Positions 1 to 7,312 of a DNA stretch of 16,153 nt are shown here, piece after piece; position 1 is the stretch's first letter; each line of letters starts with the position of its first letter. A program made the translations under genes and the position numbers. The notes under the pieces were generated by a model. The model had not been told where the DNA came from. It saw only the letters and a list, made by a program, of their open reading frames with translations, and made no database searches. This DNA is from Hydromicrobium sp964517765 (GTDB lineage Bacteria; Actinomycetota; Humimicrobiia; Humimicrobiales; Humimicrobiaceae). Location of the stretch: assembly GCA_964517765.1 (NCBI GenBank), contig CAZFEN010000025.1, forward strand, positions 1 to 16,153, in the 5' to 3' direction.

Positions 1-83
1 ACAATATTATTGATAATAAAATTAATCAGAAACAGCCCCAGAATTGCGGTTATGATATATTGGTATATTATGAATGTATTCAT
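1..83 (-). CDS. N-terminal fragment of a putative membrane protein, runs off the left edge
   Basis: On the minus strand an ATG at 83-81 opens a frame that stays open to the window edge (27 codons). It encodes almost entirely hydrophobic residues: MNTFIIYQY, then an Ile/Leu/Phe-rich run ending near NFIINN. This looks like an N-terminal membrane anchor or first transmembrane helix. Several membrane glycosyltransferases begin with a similar YQY-plus-hydrophobic segment, but that is a faint resemblance and I assign no function. No Shine-Dalgarno sequence is visible upstream, although the GH1 gene on the other strand also lacks one. If real, it is divergent from the GH1 gene and shares the 84-227 intergenic region with it. 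The fragment is too short to exclude chance in AT-rich DNA. Confidence 0.4.
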   Translation of the reverse strand, partial: MNTFIIYQYIITAILGLFLINFIINNI

Positions 84-92
84 TTAAGAAAA

Positions 93-124
93 ATTATAAA
101 TTAGAATTATTATAAATTAGAATT
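93..124. repeat. Perfect 16-bp tandem direct repeat (two copies)
   Basis: The 16-mer ATTATAAATTAGAATT occurs twice head to tail, at 93-108 and 109-124, with no mismatch. The first 11 bases recur at 148-158, so there is a third partial copy. The repeat lies between the leftward fragment starting at 83 and the rightward GH1 gene starting at 228, where a regulator of either gene could bind. It could equally be slippage in AT-rich DNA. No promoter in this region can be called confidently: two TATAAT hexamers (171-176 and 180-185) are present, but without a good -35 box. Confidence 0.75.
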
Positions 125-227
125 GTTACACAATCTTAAGGTATGCAATTATAAATTACAAGTAAATCAATATAATTGATATAATTAAAAAGTATCATTT
201 AATGAATATAGACTTAAGTTTTTTAAA

Positions 228-1442
228 ATGGATTCGTTTAATTTTCCAAAAAACTTTCTTTTGGGATCGGCGACATCTGCTTTTCAGATAGAGGGTGCCG
301 GCGAGACCGAATGGAAAAACTTCACGGGAGCCGATGGTACAAAACTTGATGTCGCAATAGATCATTACCGCAAATATAAAGAAGATCTCAGGTATATACT
401 ATACCTGGGGAATGCTTATAGGTTCAGCATGGATTGGTCAAGGCTGCAGAAAGAGGCTTTTGCTCCTCTGGATAATACAGCCGCAGCCCATTACAAGGAA
501 ATATTCGAGACCCTTAAGAAAGAAAATAAAAAAACCATGCTGGTCCTGAATCATTTTTCTAATCCCTTATGGCTGACAGGGATCGGAGGATGGACAGCCC
601 GCCAGTCCGTAGAGATTTATTTTGATTATGTAAAAAAAGTGCTCGAAATATTTTCGGATTATATTGATTATATCAATACATTCAATGAACCCGGTGCATA
701 TGCAACCATGGCCTATATTCTAAAAGAATTTCCTCCTAAAAGATTCAATCCTCTCCTTAGAAACAAAGTTCTAAAAAATATGTGTAAGGCACATGGAATA
801 GTATATGATTACATCAAAGAAAATTATCCGCATATAAATGTGGGTATATCTCATGCAAATATGTTCCTGCAGCCTTTAAGAAAAAAATCTTTATGGCAGA
901 ATTTATTAATGTGGTTCATGGATTATCTTATGTTTGAGCATGTTCATGAAATGTTCGTAAAAGAGGGCAAGGTCGATTATATAGGGTTCAGCTATTATGG
1001 AAGAATACTTATATCGAAATCTGTGATTATAGCGTACGAAGACAGGGGCAGAAAGTTTCTGGAAAGCATGGGCCTCAAGCATGATGATATGTGGGAGATC
1101 TATCCGCCCGGTATCTATGAACTTATTAAAAAATTTCATAATAAATACAAGAAACCCATAATCATCACCGAAAATGGGACCTGTACGAATAATGATGATT
1201 TAAGGGTAGAGAGTATTTACGGTCATCTGTATCAAATAAAAAGAGCCATAGATGAAGGGATGGATGTCAGAGGTTATTTCCACTGGTCGACCTTCGATAA
1301 TTACGAACTTGCGCACGGACCATCCAGAAGATTTGGTCTTGTATCGGTTGATTATAATTCGCCCGGCATGGAGAGAAAGATAAAAAGATCCGGAGAATAT
1401 TATCACAAGATCTCAAGTTCCAATCAATTGCTGAAATATTGA
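228..1442 (+). CDS. Glycoside hydrolase family 1 protein (beta-glucosidase/beta-galactosidase-like)
   Basis: Retaining beta-glycosidase of family GH1, a TIM-barrel enzyme expected to release terminal beta-linked sugars from oligosaccharides in the cytoplasm; no signal peptide is visible. Family landmarks appear in order. The N-terminal signature NFPKNFLLGSATSAFQIEG includes the sugar-binding Gln20. RFSMDWSR is at 65-72 and His109 is in the NHF motif. TFNEP at 151-155 carries the acid/base Glu154, SYYGR is near 255, and ITENG at 313-317 carries the nucleophile Glu315. The C-terminal DNYE motif ends at Glu360, followed by SRRFGL. At 404 residues it is shorter than the usual 440-480. The Trp that normally follows the sugar-binding Glu in the E-W motif is Leu361 here, so the donor sugar may differ from glucose. 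It appears monocistronic. The ATG at 228 has no visible SD but places the conserved N-terminus correctly. Family is certain; substrate is unknown. Confidence 0.93.
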   Translation: MDSFNFPKNFLLGSATSAFQIEGAGETEWKNFTGADGTKLDVAIDHYRKYKEDLRYILYLGNAYRFSMDWSRLQKEAFAPLDNTAAAHYKEIFETLKKENKKTMLVLNHFSNPLWLTGIGGWTARQSVEIYFDYVKKVLEIFSDYIDYINTFNEPGAYATMAYILKEFPPKRFNPLLRNKVLKNMCKAHGIVYDYIKENYPHINVGISHANMFLQPLRKKSLWQNLLMWFMDYLMFEHVHEMFVKEGKVDYIGFSYYGRILISKSVIIAYEDRGRKFLESMGLKHDDMWEIYPPGIYELIKKFHNKYKKPIIITENGTCTNNDDLRVESIYGHLYQIKRAIDEGMDVRGYFHWSTFDNYELAHGPSRRFGLVSVDYNSPGMERKIKRSGEYYHKISSSNQLLKY

Positions 1443-1494
1443 CAAATATCAAAGTATTTTTTCTTTGAAAGCAATAAAAAAGCATATAAATCAT

Positions 1495-1523
1495 TTGAAG
1501 CCATTTTATAATTATTATATTAT
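1495..1523 (+). promoter_or_regulatory. Candidate sigma-70-type promoter for sppA
   Basis: TTGAAG at 1495-1500 and TATTAT at 1518-1523 are separated by 17 bp, upstream of the TTG start at 1586. The -35 matches 4 of 6 and the -10 matches 5 of 6 consensus bases. Another TATAAT at 1507-1512 lacks a paired -35. The region is very AT-rich, so chance matches are likely. Confidence 0.35.
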
Positions 1524-1585
1524 TGCAGGAGTAAAATCGATTTTTTTAGATTTATTTTTTTAAATAGATATAAGGAGTATTTATT

Positions 1586-2476
1586 TTGGCAAGATTAAGT
1601 ACAGGAAAAATAGTGGGCATTGTTATTCTTTGTGTTTTTGTATTATTTATATTCTCTGCAGGTTGTTTTTTAATTGGCCTATTTAGCAGGAGTTTTGGCA
1701 GCACTACCTATGGCGCGGGCGATTCTGTTTATGAGATAAGACTGGAAGGTGTTATTTCAGCGGAACAATATTCGGGGTTGTTAGGCGGGGAAACGGTCAC
1801 TCCCGAATATATAATCGGCCAGCTGGATGCAGCGGAAAAAAATCCCGGTGTAAAGGCTATTCTGATAAGAGTGAACAGTCCGGGCGGAAGTCCTTCTGCT
1901 TCTCAGGAAATATATGAAGAAATCATGAAGATGGAAAAACCGGTTGTAGTATCGGTCAGTGAGACCTGTGCCTCCGGAGCATATTATATATCAAGCGCCG
2001 CGGATAGGATAATTGCAAACAGATCTTCGTCGGTTGGCAGTATCGGAGTAATAATGCAGATTCCCAATTACGAGGATCTTTATGAAAAACTTGGAATAAA
2101 ATATACCACCATAAAACAGGGTAAATATAAAGACATAGGAAGTTCCGACCGGCCCATCACTGAGGAGGAAAAGAAATTACTTGAGGCCCAGGTAAAAGAG
2201 ATTTACCGGCAATTTATATCCGATGTTGCCGAAGCGAGGGATATGGAGATAAGCAAAGTGGAGGAACTTGCAACAGGATGGGTTTTTCTGGGGACAGAAG
2301 CGCTTGACCTCGGTTTAATCGATGGTATCGGTAATTATAAAGATGCCATAGGTATAGCTGCGGAACTTGGCGGAATAGAAGGGGAACCGGTTGTCATAAG
2401 ACAGGAAACCAGTTATTCTCTTATGGATATGATTCTGGGTTATTTTACCGATTCGGTTGCCAGGAAGATATTCTGA
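1586..2476 (+). CDS. sppA: Signal peptide peptidase SppA, S49 family
   Basis: Membrane-anchored serine protease that degrades cleaved signal peptides and, in Bacillus, also contributes to envelope stress tolerance. The single-domain (about 300-residue) Gram-positive/archaeal form is seen here, not the duplicated E. coli form. An N-terminal transmembrane helix spans about residues 8-33. The S49 core follows: VNSPGG at 96-101, CASGAYYIS with nucleophile Ser130, the SSSVGSIGV strand at 147-155, and GKYKDIGS with general-base Lys182. The Ser-Lys spacing of 52 residues equals that recalled for B. subtilis SppA (Ser147/Lys199). Translation starts at TTG 1586, supported by TAAGGAG at 1571-1577 eight bases upstream. 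It sits 98 nt before the ATPase operon and could be read through into it, although a separate promoter candidate lies in the gap. A lipoprotein reading of SAGC at 24-27 is not supported because the -3 residue is wrong. Confidence 0.93.
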   Translation: MARLSTGKIVGIVILCVFVLFIFSAGCFLIGLFSRSFGSTTYGAGDSVYEIRLEGVISAEQYSGLLGGETVTPEYIIGQLDAAEKNPGVKAILIRVNSPGGSPSASQEIYEEIMKMEKPVVVSVSETCASGAYYISSAADRIIANRSSSVGSIGVIMQIPNYEDLYEKLGIKYTTIKQGKYKDIGSSDRPITEEEKKLLEAQVKEIYRQFISDVAEARDMEISKVEELATGWVFLGTEALDLGLIDGIGNYKDAIGIAAELGGIEGEPVVIRQETSYSLMDMILGYFTDSVARKIF

Positions 2477-2500
2477 CATATTTTTAAAGGAATAAAAAAT

Positions 2501-2533
2501 TTGACAGCAGGTCTCATATAATATATTTATAAT
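2501..2533 (+). promoter_or_regulatory. Candidate promoter of the V-type ATPase operon
   Basis: A perfect -35 hexamer TTGACA lies at 2501-2506, in the 98-nt gap between sppA and the first ATPase gene. The best spaced -10 is TATATT at 2522-2527, with 15 bp spacing. Perfect TATAAT hexamers at 2517-2522 and 2528-2533 give spacings of 10 and 21 bp, which are poor. The start site is therefore uncertain, roughly 2533-2540, giving a leader of about 35-40 nt. Confidence 0.45.
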
Positions 2534-2574
2534 TACAGGATAACAGGTTTTAGGGGCTTTAAAGCTATTTAAAT

Positions 2575-2886
2575 ATGATCGATAATATCATTAATCAAAT
2601 AAAAAAAACTGAGAAAAAAGCAAACGAAATTATTGCCTCGTCCAAAAAGAAATATACCGGCATTATAGAGGAAGCATACATGGATGCAGGAGAAATCATA
2701 AAAGGAGCCGATGAAGAGGTAAAAACCATGCTTTTGGAGGCAGACGTAAAGGCAAAAAAAGAAGCAGCCGCTGAGGCTGTAAAACTGGAAAAAGATTTTA
2801 GCCAGAGGATAGTAGAAATAAAGAATCTTTCCGAAGCTAACCGGGAGAATACTATCAGAAAAATAATTCAGAGGATTTTAGATTAA
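2575..2886 (+). CDS. ntpF: V/A-type ATPase subunit H/G (peripheral stalk coiled coil; NtpF/AhaH-like)
   Basis: Small peripheral-stalk protein that pairs with subunit E to form the stator linking the A/B head to membrane subunit I. The 103-residue product is almost entirely charged helix rich in Lys, Glu and Ala, with spaced hydrophobic positions, as expected for a right-handed coiled coil. There is no membrane segment. Sequence conservation in this family is weak, so the call rests on size, composition and being first in an otherwise canonical operon; the same position is held by ntpF in Enterococcus and atpG in Thermus. The ATG at 2575 lacks a close SD: AGGGG at 2552-2556 is too distant. Its TAA overlaps the next ATG by one base (TAATG), suggesting translational coupling. 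Confidence 0.85.
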   Translation: MIDNIINQIKKTEKKANEIIASSKKKYTGIIEEAYMDAGEIIKGADEEVKTMLLEADVKAKKEAAAEAVKLEKDFSQRIVEIKNLSEANRENTIRKIIQRILD

Positions 2887-4880
2887 TGGCAGTTGCTAGA
2901 CTAAATAAACTTTTTATTGTGACACATAAATCCGATACGGAAGCCGTTCTTAAAAAATTACAAAAAACTCAAATTGCTGTCGAACTAAAACCGTATACGG
3001 GTAAGATCGATTTGGAGATTCCTCCCTCCGATACGACCTCTGAGCACAATACCAGAGTTAAAAAAGCTCTGGATATTCTTAATGATTCCGAGGATAAAAA
3101 ATTAAAGAAGATTGCATCGCGGGCCGGAAAAATGATAATAGGAAAAACGGAATATGAAAGCATTCTTGAGAGTGAAAATTTCGAAGAGATTACAGACGAT
3201 ATTTTAAAAATCCAGGAAGAAATTGAAAGTCTGGATACAAGGATCACGGATTCGAGGCTAAAAATCAACAAATTAAGTTTTTGGTCCTGCTACCAAAGTA
3301 GGCTCGAGGACATAGCCAGTGGTGATACCTATACTATAAAATTGGGAATATTGAGATATGAAAGAAATAAGTTCGAAGATGTCATAAAAAACCTCGATAA
3401 AAATAATATTTCATATGAAAGATTATCCGAAGGCGGAGATGCAAGCTGCGTAATCCTTGCCTATCATAACCAGTTCAGGAAAAATGCTGAAGAGTACCTT
3501 GCCAGTATTACTTTCGAGGAATCCGATATAACAGGTTATACCGGTACCATAAAGGAGAATATTGAAAAGATTAAAAAGGGAATTGATCTTGATGAACATA
3601 GAAAAAAACAACTACGCTCAGAAATAAAGAAAATATCCGGAGAATATAAAAAACCATTGACGGTTTATCTTGATTACATCGAAAATAACCTGGAAATAGA
3701 AAGAGCTCTGGAATCAGGATTTTCTACTGATTCCGTATCTTTTCATACCGCATGGGTAAAGCAGACGGATAAGAAACAAATTATTTCTATAATCAAGGAT
3801 TTTAAAGCTGCAAGAGTAGTAGAAATTCAAGCTGATAAAGATGAAAATATTCCTATAATTCTTGAAAATAAACCATTATTTAAACCTTTCGAGATGATAG
3901 TGGAGCTATATGGTGTTCCGAGATATTTCGAGATCGATCCTACTCCGTTTATTTCGTTATTCTTTGCTTTATTCTTCGGTCTTTGCTTAACGGATGCAGG
4001 ATATGGATTTATAATTGCAGCACTTGCATTGATTTTGGCTTTCAGGATGAAAAAAATGAAAAAATTTCTTATGCTGATTTTCATGGGAGCGATTTTTGCA
4101 ATATTTGCAGGAACAATTTTTAATGGATGGTTTGGCGATTTGCCTTCTCATCTGGGTGTCGGCGATTTTTTCTCAAGATTTGCAATTCTGGGAGATCCAA
4201 TCAACTCCAATGAAGGATCCATGAATTTTTTTAGATTGGCATTGTCTCTGGGAGTCATCCATGTTTTTTTTGGCCTTTTCATTAGATTTTTTGATAACCT
4301 GAAAAGAAAAAATTGGGGAGGGGCATTTCTGGATGGACTTCCCTGGATAGTTATAATATCATCTCTTATCATAATGTTTCTTTCGTCCGGTATGGCAGTA
4401 AGCATGCAGCTGGTCTCGGAACCTATATTTCAGGCCGGCATATCAAAAATCCTTATATGGCCCATGCTGGTCAGCGGGCTGATCATAATTTTCTTTGGGG
4501 CAAGAAGTGAAAAAAGCTGGGGATTCAGGATATTCATAGGATTTTTGAATCTTACAATAGTCGGTGGGGTTACTTCCTATTTAGGTGATTTTCTTTCATA
4601 TCTGAGACTTATGGCACTGGGAATGGTGACGGCAGGTATTGGCGTGGCTATTAACAGAATAGCATTTAAGTTTGTTTCGATTCCGGTTATCGGAATTGTC
4701 CTTTTGATTATAGTTTTTATATTCGGGCATATCTTTAATATAGGAATCAATGTTCTTGGTGGTTTCGTTCATACGATGAGGCTTCAATATGTAGAATTCT
4801 TTCCGAAATTTTATGTAGGCGGCGGAAGGCCATTTGAAGCTTTAAAGGATGAACATAAATATATAACAATAGTAGATTGA
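2886..4880 (+). CDS. ntpI: V/A-type ATPase subunit I (membrane stator, a-subunit homologue)
   Basis: Subunit I forms the static ion half-channels against the rotating K ring and anchors the peripheral stalks. The roughly 340-residue N-terminal cytoplasmic half is charged and alpha/beta/coiled-coil in character. The C-terminal half holds about seven or eight hydrophobic segments, beginning near PFISLFFALFFG. The motif LSYLRLMALGM contains Arg574 and the C-terminal MRLQYVEFF contains Arg632. By motif these match the two arginines recalled as important for transport in E. hirae NtpI (Arg573 and Arg629). Length, 664 residues, matches the family. The start overlaps the subunit H stop by one base, and GAGGA at 2871-2875 is a possible SD. 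A TTG overlapping the stop codon could extend the next gene but is not preferred. Confidence 0.96.
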   Translation: MAVARLNKLFIVTHKSDTEAVLKKLQKTQIAVELKPYTGKIDLEIPPSDTTSEHNTRVKKALDILNDSEDKKLKKIASRAGKMIIGKTEYESILESENFEEITDDILKIQEEIESLDTRITDSRLKINKLSFWSCYQSRLEDIASGDTYTIKLGILRYERNKFEDVIKNLDKNNISYERLSEGGDASCVILAYHNQFRKNAEEYLASITFEESDITGYTGTIKENIEKIKKGIDLDEHRKKQLRSEIKKISGEYKKPLTVYLDYIENNLEIERALESGFSTDSVSFHTAWVKQTDKKQIISIIKDFKAARVVEIQADKDENIPIILENKPLFKPFEMIVELYGVPRYFEIDPTPFISLFFALFFGLCLTDAGYGFIIAALALILAFRMKKMKKFLMLIFMGAIFAIFAGTIFNGWFGDLPSHLGVGDFFSRFAILGDPINSNEGSMNFFRLALSLGVIHVFFGLFIRFFDNLKRKNWGGAFLDGLPWIVIISSLIIMFLSSGMAVSMQLVSEPIFQAGISKILIWPMLVSGLIIIFFGARSEKSWGFRIFIGFLNLTIVGGVTSYLGDFLSYLRLMALGMVTAGIGVAINRIAFKFVSIPVIGIVLLIIVFIFGHIFNIGINVLGGFVHTMRLQYVEFFPKFYVGGGRPFEALKDEHKYITIVD

Positions 4881-4894
4881 CAATAGGAGGAAAA

Positions 4895-5359
4895 ATGTCG
4901 GATTCATCACTTGGTATGGTAATGGCGACGTTTGGCGCGGGGCTCGCAGTTATTTTGTCCGGAATTGGTTCATCTGTGGGAATTGGTTATCCTGCCAGAG
5001 CAGCCGCTGGAGTCCTTTCGGAAGATCCCACACGTTTTGGGAGTATGTTCTTGCTTGTGGTGCTTCCGGGAACACAGGGTTTTTATGGAATAGTCGCTGC
5101 TTTTTTGATAATCGGAAAAATTTCCAGCATTGAAACTCTGGCACAGGGAATGCAGTTGTTCTTTGCGGCTCTACCTGTAGGATTTGCAGGACTGGTTTCA
5201 GGTATATATCAGGGTAAAGTTTGTGCAGCCGGTATCAATCTGGTGGCTAAAAGGGCCAAAGAAGCTATGAAGGGAGTTATATTTGCAGCACTGGTAGAAA
5301 CCTATGCTGTACTTGGTCTCCTTATAACTTTCTTCCTTAATAATTTGGTCCAGTTTTAG
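4895..5359 (+). CDS. ntpK: V/A-type ATPase subunit K (proteolipid, Na+-binding type)
   Basis: Rotor-ring subunit that binds and carries the coupling ion. The 154-residue protein has four hydrophobic helices as two fused hairpins, like the E. hirae 16-kDa proteolipid. Ion-site motifs are LPGTQG (57-62), YQGK (105-108) and VETYAVLG (134-141). Leu57, Thr60, Gln61, Gln106 and Glu135 match the recalled E. hirae Na+ ligands Leu61, Thr64, Gln65, Gln110 and Glu139 with a constant shift of four, and Tyr64 matches Tyr68. The acidic residue occurs only in the second hairpin. I chose ATG 4895 because AGGAGG at 4885-4890 precedes it and SDSSLG is a sensible N-terminus; a TTG at 4877 overlapping the subunit I stop has no SD. 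This is the best SD in the operon, in keeping with the many K copies per complex. Confidence 0.95.
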   Translation: MSDSSLGMVMATFGAGLAVILSGIGSSVGIGYPARAAAGVLSEDPTRFGSMFLLVVLPGTQGFYGIVAAFLIIGKISSIETLAQGMQLFFAALPVGFAGLVSGIYQGKVCAAGINLVAKRAKEAMKGVIFAALVETYAVLGLLITFFLNNLVQF

Positions 5360-5371
5360 CAGGGTAAAGTT

Positions 5372-5944
5372 ATGGCAGAATTAGATAATGTTTCGAAAAA
5401 AGTTCTGGATGATGCCCGGAAAGAAAGGGATAAAATATTGGAAGAGGCCCGCGGGAAAGCTCATGCAATAATAGAGGAAGCCGAAAAAAAGGCAAAAGAC
5501 ATACGCCGGGACGGAAAACTGGCAGCATTGGAGAAATATAAGGAAATCCTGAATATTGAATTATCCAGGGCAAAATCCGAAATAAATCAGAAGATTCTTA
5601 TGTATAGAATAGGTCTTATCGAGGATGTTATTATTCAGGTCAGGAAAAGGCTTGAAGACTTTGATAAGAAAGATTATGAAAAATTCTTTAAGAAAATACT
5701 TGGAGAATTGAATGTTGATGGAGGCTTCTATCAAATTGGAAGCGAAGAAACAAATATCGATGACAAGATGATCGAATCTATCGGGAATTTGAAGAGAGCA
5801 AACGAAAAACCTGACTTTAAAAAAGGCATCAGGATAACAAAAGGGAAAGCAGAATACAATATAACTCCTGAAAGTTTTATTGATGCGAATATCGATGATA
5901 TAAAGATGGATACGGCAACGTATCTGTTTGGTAAGGAGAAGTAA
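5372..5944 (+). CDS. ntpE: V/A-type ATPase subunit E (peripheral stalk)
   Basis: Stator subunit that forms the long E/H (E/G) heterodimeric stalk holding the catalytic head. The first roughly 100 residues are a charged helix with Glu-, Lys- and Ala-rich repeats (for example EEARGKAHAIIEEAEKKAK), typical for family coiled coils. A short globular C-terminal part with alternating beta-like and acidic segments follows and would dock on the head. Length, 190 residues, fits the family. It lies 12 nt after ntpK; AGGG at 5361-5364 is a modest SD for the ATG at 5372. The gene is followed three bases later by the TTG start of subunit C. The order K-E-C is standard. Confidence 0.92.
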   Translation: MAELDNVSKKVLDDARKERDKILEEARGKAHAIIEEAEKKAKDIRRDGKLAALEKYKEILNIELSRAKSEINQKILMYRIGLIEDVIIQVRKRLEDFDKKDYEKFFKKILGELNVDGGFYQIGSEETNIDDKMIESIGNLKRANEKPDFKKGIRITKGKAEYNITPESFIDANIDDIKMDTATYLFGKEK

Positions 5945-5947
5945 TAA

Positions 5948-6964
5948 TTGGTACGGATCGATTATGATATAAGCGATGACAGCTATTATCTTTTCACATG
6001 CGCTGAGCTAAAGAAAAGAGAAACGGAATTTCTGGATGAGAGTAGAATTGAAAGATTGCTGAGGTCCGGGGGAACGGATGAGTTTATCAAAACATTGAGG
6101 GATACGATTTATTCCAGGTATTTAAATGATATAGAAAATTCTGGAAGTTTTGAAAGAGTTATTCTCAGAGAGTATGGCAATACTGTCAAATTCCTTAATG
6201 AGAGGCTAAGGGATGAGCATAAACCGGTGATCGGGATCCTTTTCCTTGAAGAGCACATGCATAATTTAAAAGTAGTTATTAAGTCGATCATTCTTAATAT
6301 GGATCTGGAGAATCTTTTCGTTCCCATATTAGATTCATATCAAACTCTAAGAAACGCTGCATCGACAGGAAATTATAAAGAGATTGACCCGTTGATTTCG
6401 GAAGTATTTAGTTTTGAGGCAGGACTTGCAGAAGTACAAAAAAATTACCGGTTAATGGAACTTGAAATTGAAAAATTTTATTTAAGGAAAATATTCGATA
6501 CTGCCAAAAAATTAAAAAGACAATTTATTATCGATTATTTAAGACATGTCATTGACATATACAATATTAAAAACATTTGCAGGAATAAATATCTCGCAGA
6601 AGATTTGAATTTTGATAATTTTATATATGAAAATGGATTTATGCCAAAAAAGTCATTGAAAAGATTTGAGGTTGAACCCCTTGATTTTTTTGTAAGGGAA
6701 ATGGAAAAGACGGATTATGCAGATATGGTGACAAAAGGAATACGTGCCCTCAATTCCGAGAAGACATTTTCTTCCTTTGAAAAGAATGAGGACGAGTTCT
6801 ATATGGTTTTTTTTGATCCTCTGACATTTACAGTTTCAAATCTTGAAAAAGTTTTCCAATTTTTTTTGAGAAAAAAAACCGAACTAAGGTATCTGAATAT
6901 TATATATACCGGTGTTCTTTACGGTATCGATAAAGAAAAAATAAGAAATAGAGTAAAGGTTTAA
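5948..6964 (+). CDS. ntpC: V/A-type ATPase subunit C (central-stalk socket, d-subunit homologue)
   Basis: Funnel-shaped, mainly helical cytoplasmic subunit that joins the D/F shaft to the K ring. The 338-residue product has no membrane segment and is rich in helical charged stretches. Recognisable family features include the early YLFTCAELKKRE, the internal helix around FLEEHMHNLKVVIKS, and the terminal LRYLNIIYTG with a Lys/Arg-rich end. Length lies between Thermus C (about 323) and E. hirae NtpC (about 380). The start is TTG at 5948, backed by AAGGAG at 5933-5938 with nine-base spacing. The stop TAA directly abuts the ATG of subunit F, so translation is probably coupled. Confidence 0.93.
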   Translation: MVRIDYDISDDSYYLFTCAELKKRETEFLDESRIERLLRSGGTDEFIKTLRDTIYSRYLNDIENSGSFERVILREYGNTVKFLNERLRDEHKPVIGILFLEEHMHNLKVVIKSIILNMDLENLFVPILDSYQTLRNAASTGNYKEIDPLISEVFSFEAGLAEVQKNYRLMELEIEKFYLRKIFDTAKKLKRQFIIDYLRHVIDIYNIKNICRNKYLAEDLNFDNFIYENGFMPKKSLKRFEVEPLDFFVREMEKTDYADMVTKGIRALNSEKTFSSFEKNEDEFYMVFFDPLTFTVSNLEKVFQFFLRKKTELRYLNIIYTGVLYGIDKEKIRNRVKV

Positions 6965-7312
6965 ATGGACATTAAGGTTGCTGCATTTGGAGAAAAAGAC
7001 ATTATATCTATATTCAAAGCGGCTGGTATTGATACTTTCTCTGTAAACGGCGATATCGATAAAATTTCAGAAACAGAAGAAAGATTAAGGCAGATCGTAT
7101 CGGAAGGTTACGGAATTATTTTTATGACGGAAACTATTGCTGCTAAACTGGATGATTTAGTCAGGGAATATGCAAACGAAACATTGCCTTCCATAGTGGT
7201 GATTCCCGGATTGGGGAAAAGAAACAATTATGCCGTTAAAAATTTAAGAAGAGCAATAATAAAAGCCGTGGGGGCGGATATTATGGCCGAAGAGAGAAAT
7301 AGGAGCGAGTAA
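6965..7312 (+). CDS. ntpG: V/A-type ATPase subunit F (central shaft)
   Basis: Small Rossmann-like subunit that binds subunit D in the rotor shaft (called NtpG in Enterococcus, F elsewhere). Landmarks are the first strand KVAAFGEKDIISIFKAAGI, the central YGIIFMTETIA, and LPSIVVIPG followed by a C-terminal helix. The length of 115 residues is slightly above the usual 100-110. The ATG at 6965 begins immediately after the subunit C stop, with AAAGG at 6955-6959 as a weak SD. Its own TAA is immediately followed by the ATG of subunit A, so the C-F-A junctions have no intergenic bases. Confidence 0.95.
   Translation: MDIKVAAFGEKDIISIFKAAGIDTFSVNGDIDKISETEERLRQIVSEGYGIIFMTETIAAKLDDLVREYANETLPSIVVIPGLGKRNNYAVKNLRRAIIKAVGADIMAEERNRSE

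Noticed and set aside
1449..1468. Inverted repeat TCAAAG / CTTTGA with an eight-base T-rich loop after the GH1 gene, as a terminator
   Set aside because: The six-bp, AT-rich stem is too weak, and no T tract follows it on the plus strand.
1655..1666. Lipobox-like SAGC at residues 24-27 of SppA
   Set aside because: The -3 position is Ser rather than Leu/Ile/Val and the hydrophobic helix continues past the Cys, so a plain membrane anchor is more likely.
2556..2565. Ten-base palindrome GCTTTAAAGC before subunit H, as an operator
   Set aside because: Perfect ten-base palindromes are expected several times by chance in 16 kb, and this one has no loop, second copy or wider symmetry.
4877..4894. 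TTG start extending subunit K upstream by six codons
   Set aside because: It overlaps the subunit I stop codon and has no SD, whereas ATG 4895 follows AGGAGG and gives a family-like N-terminus.
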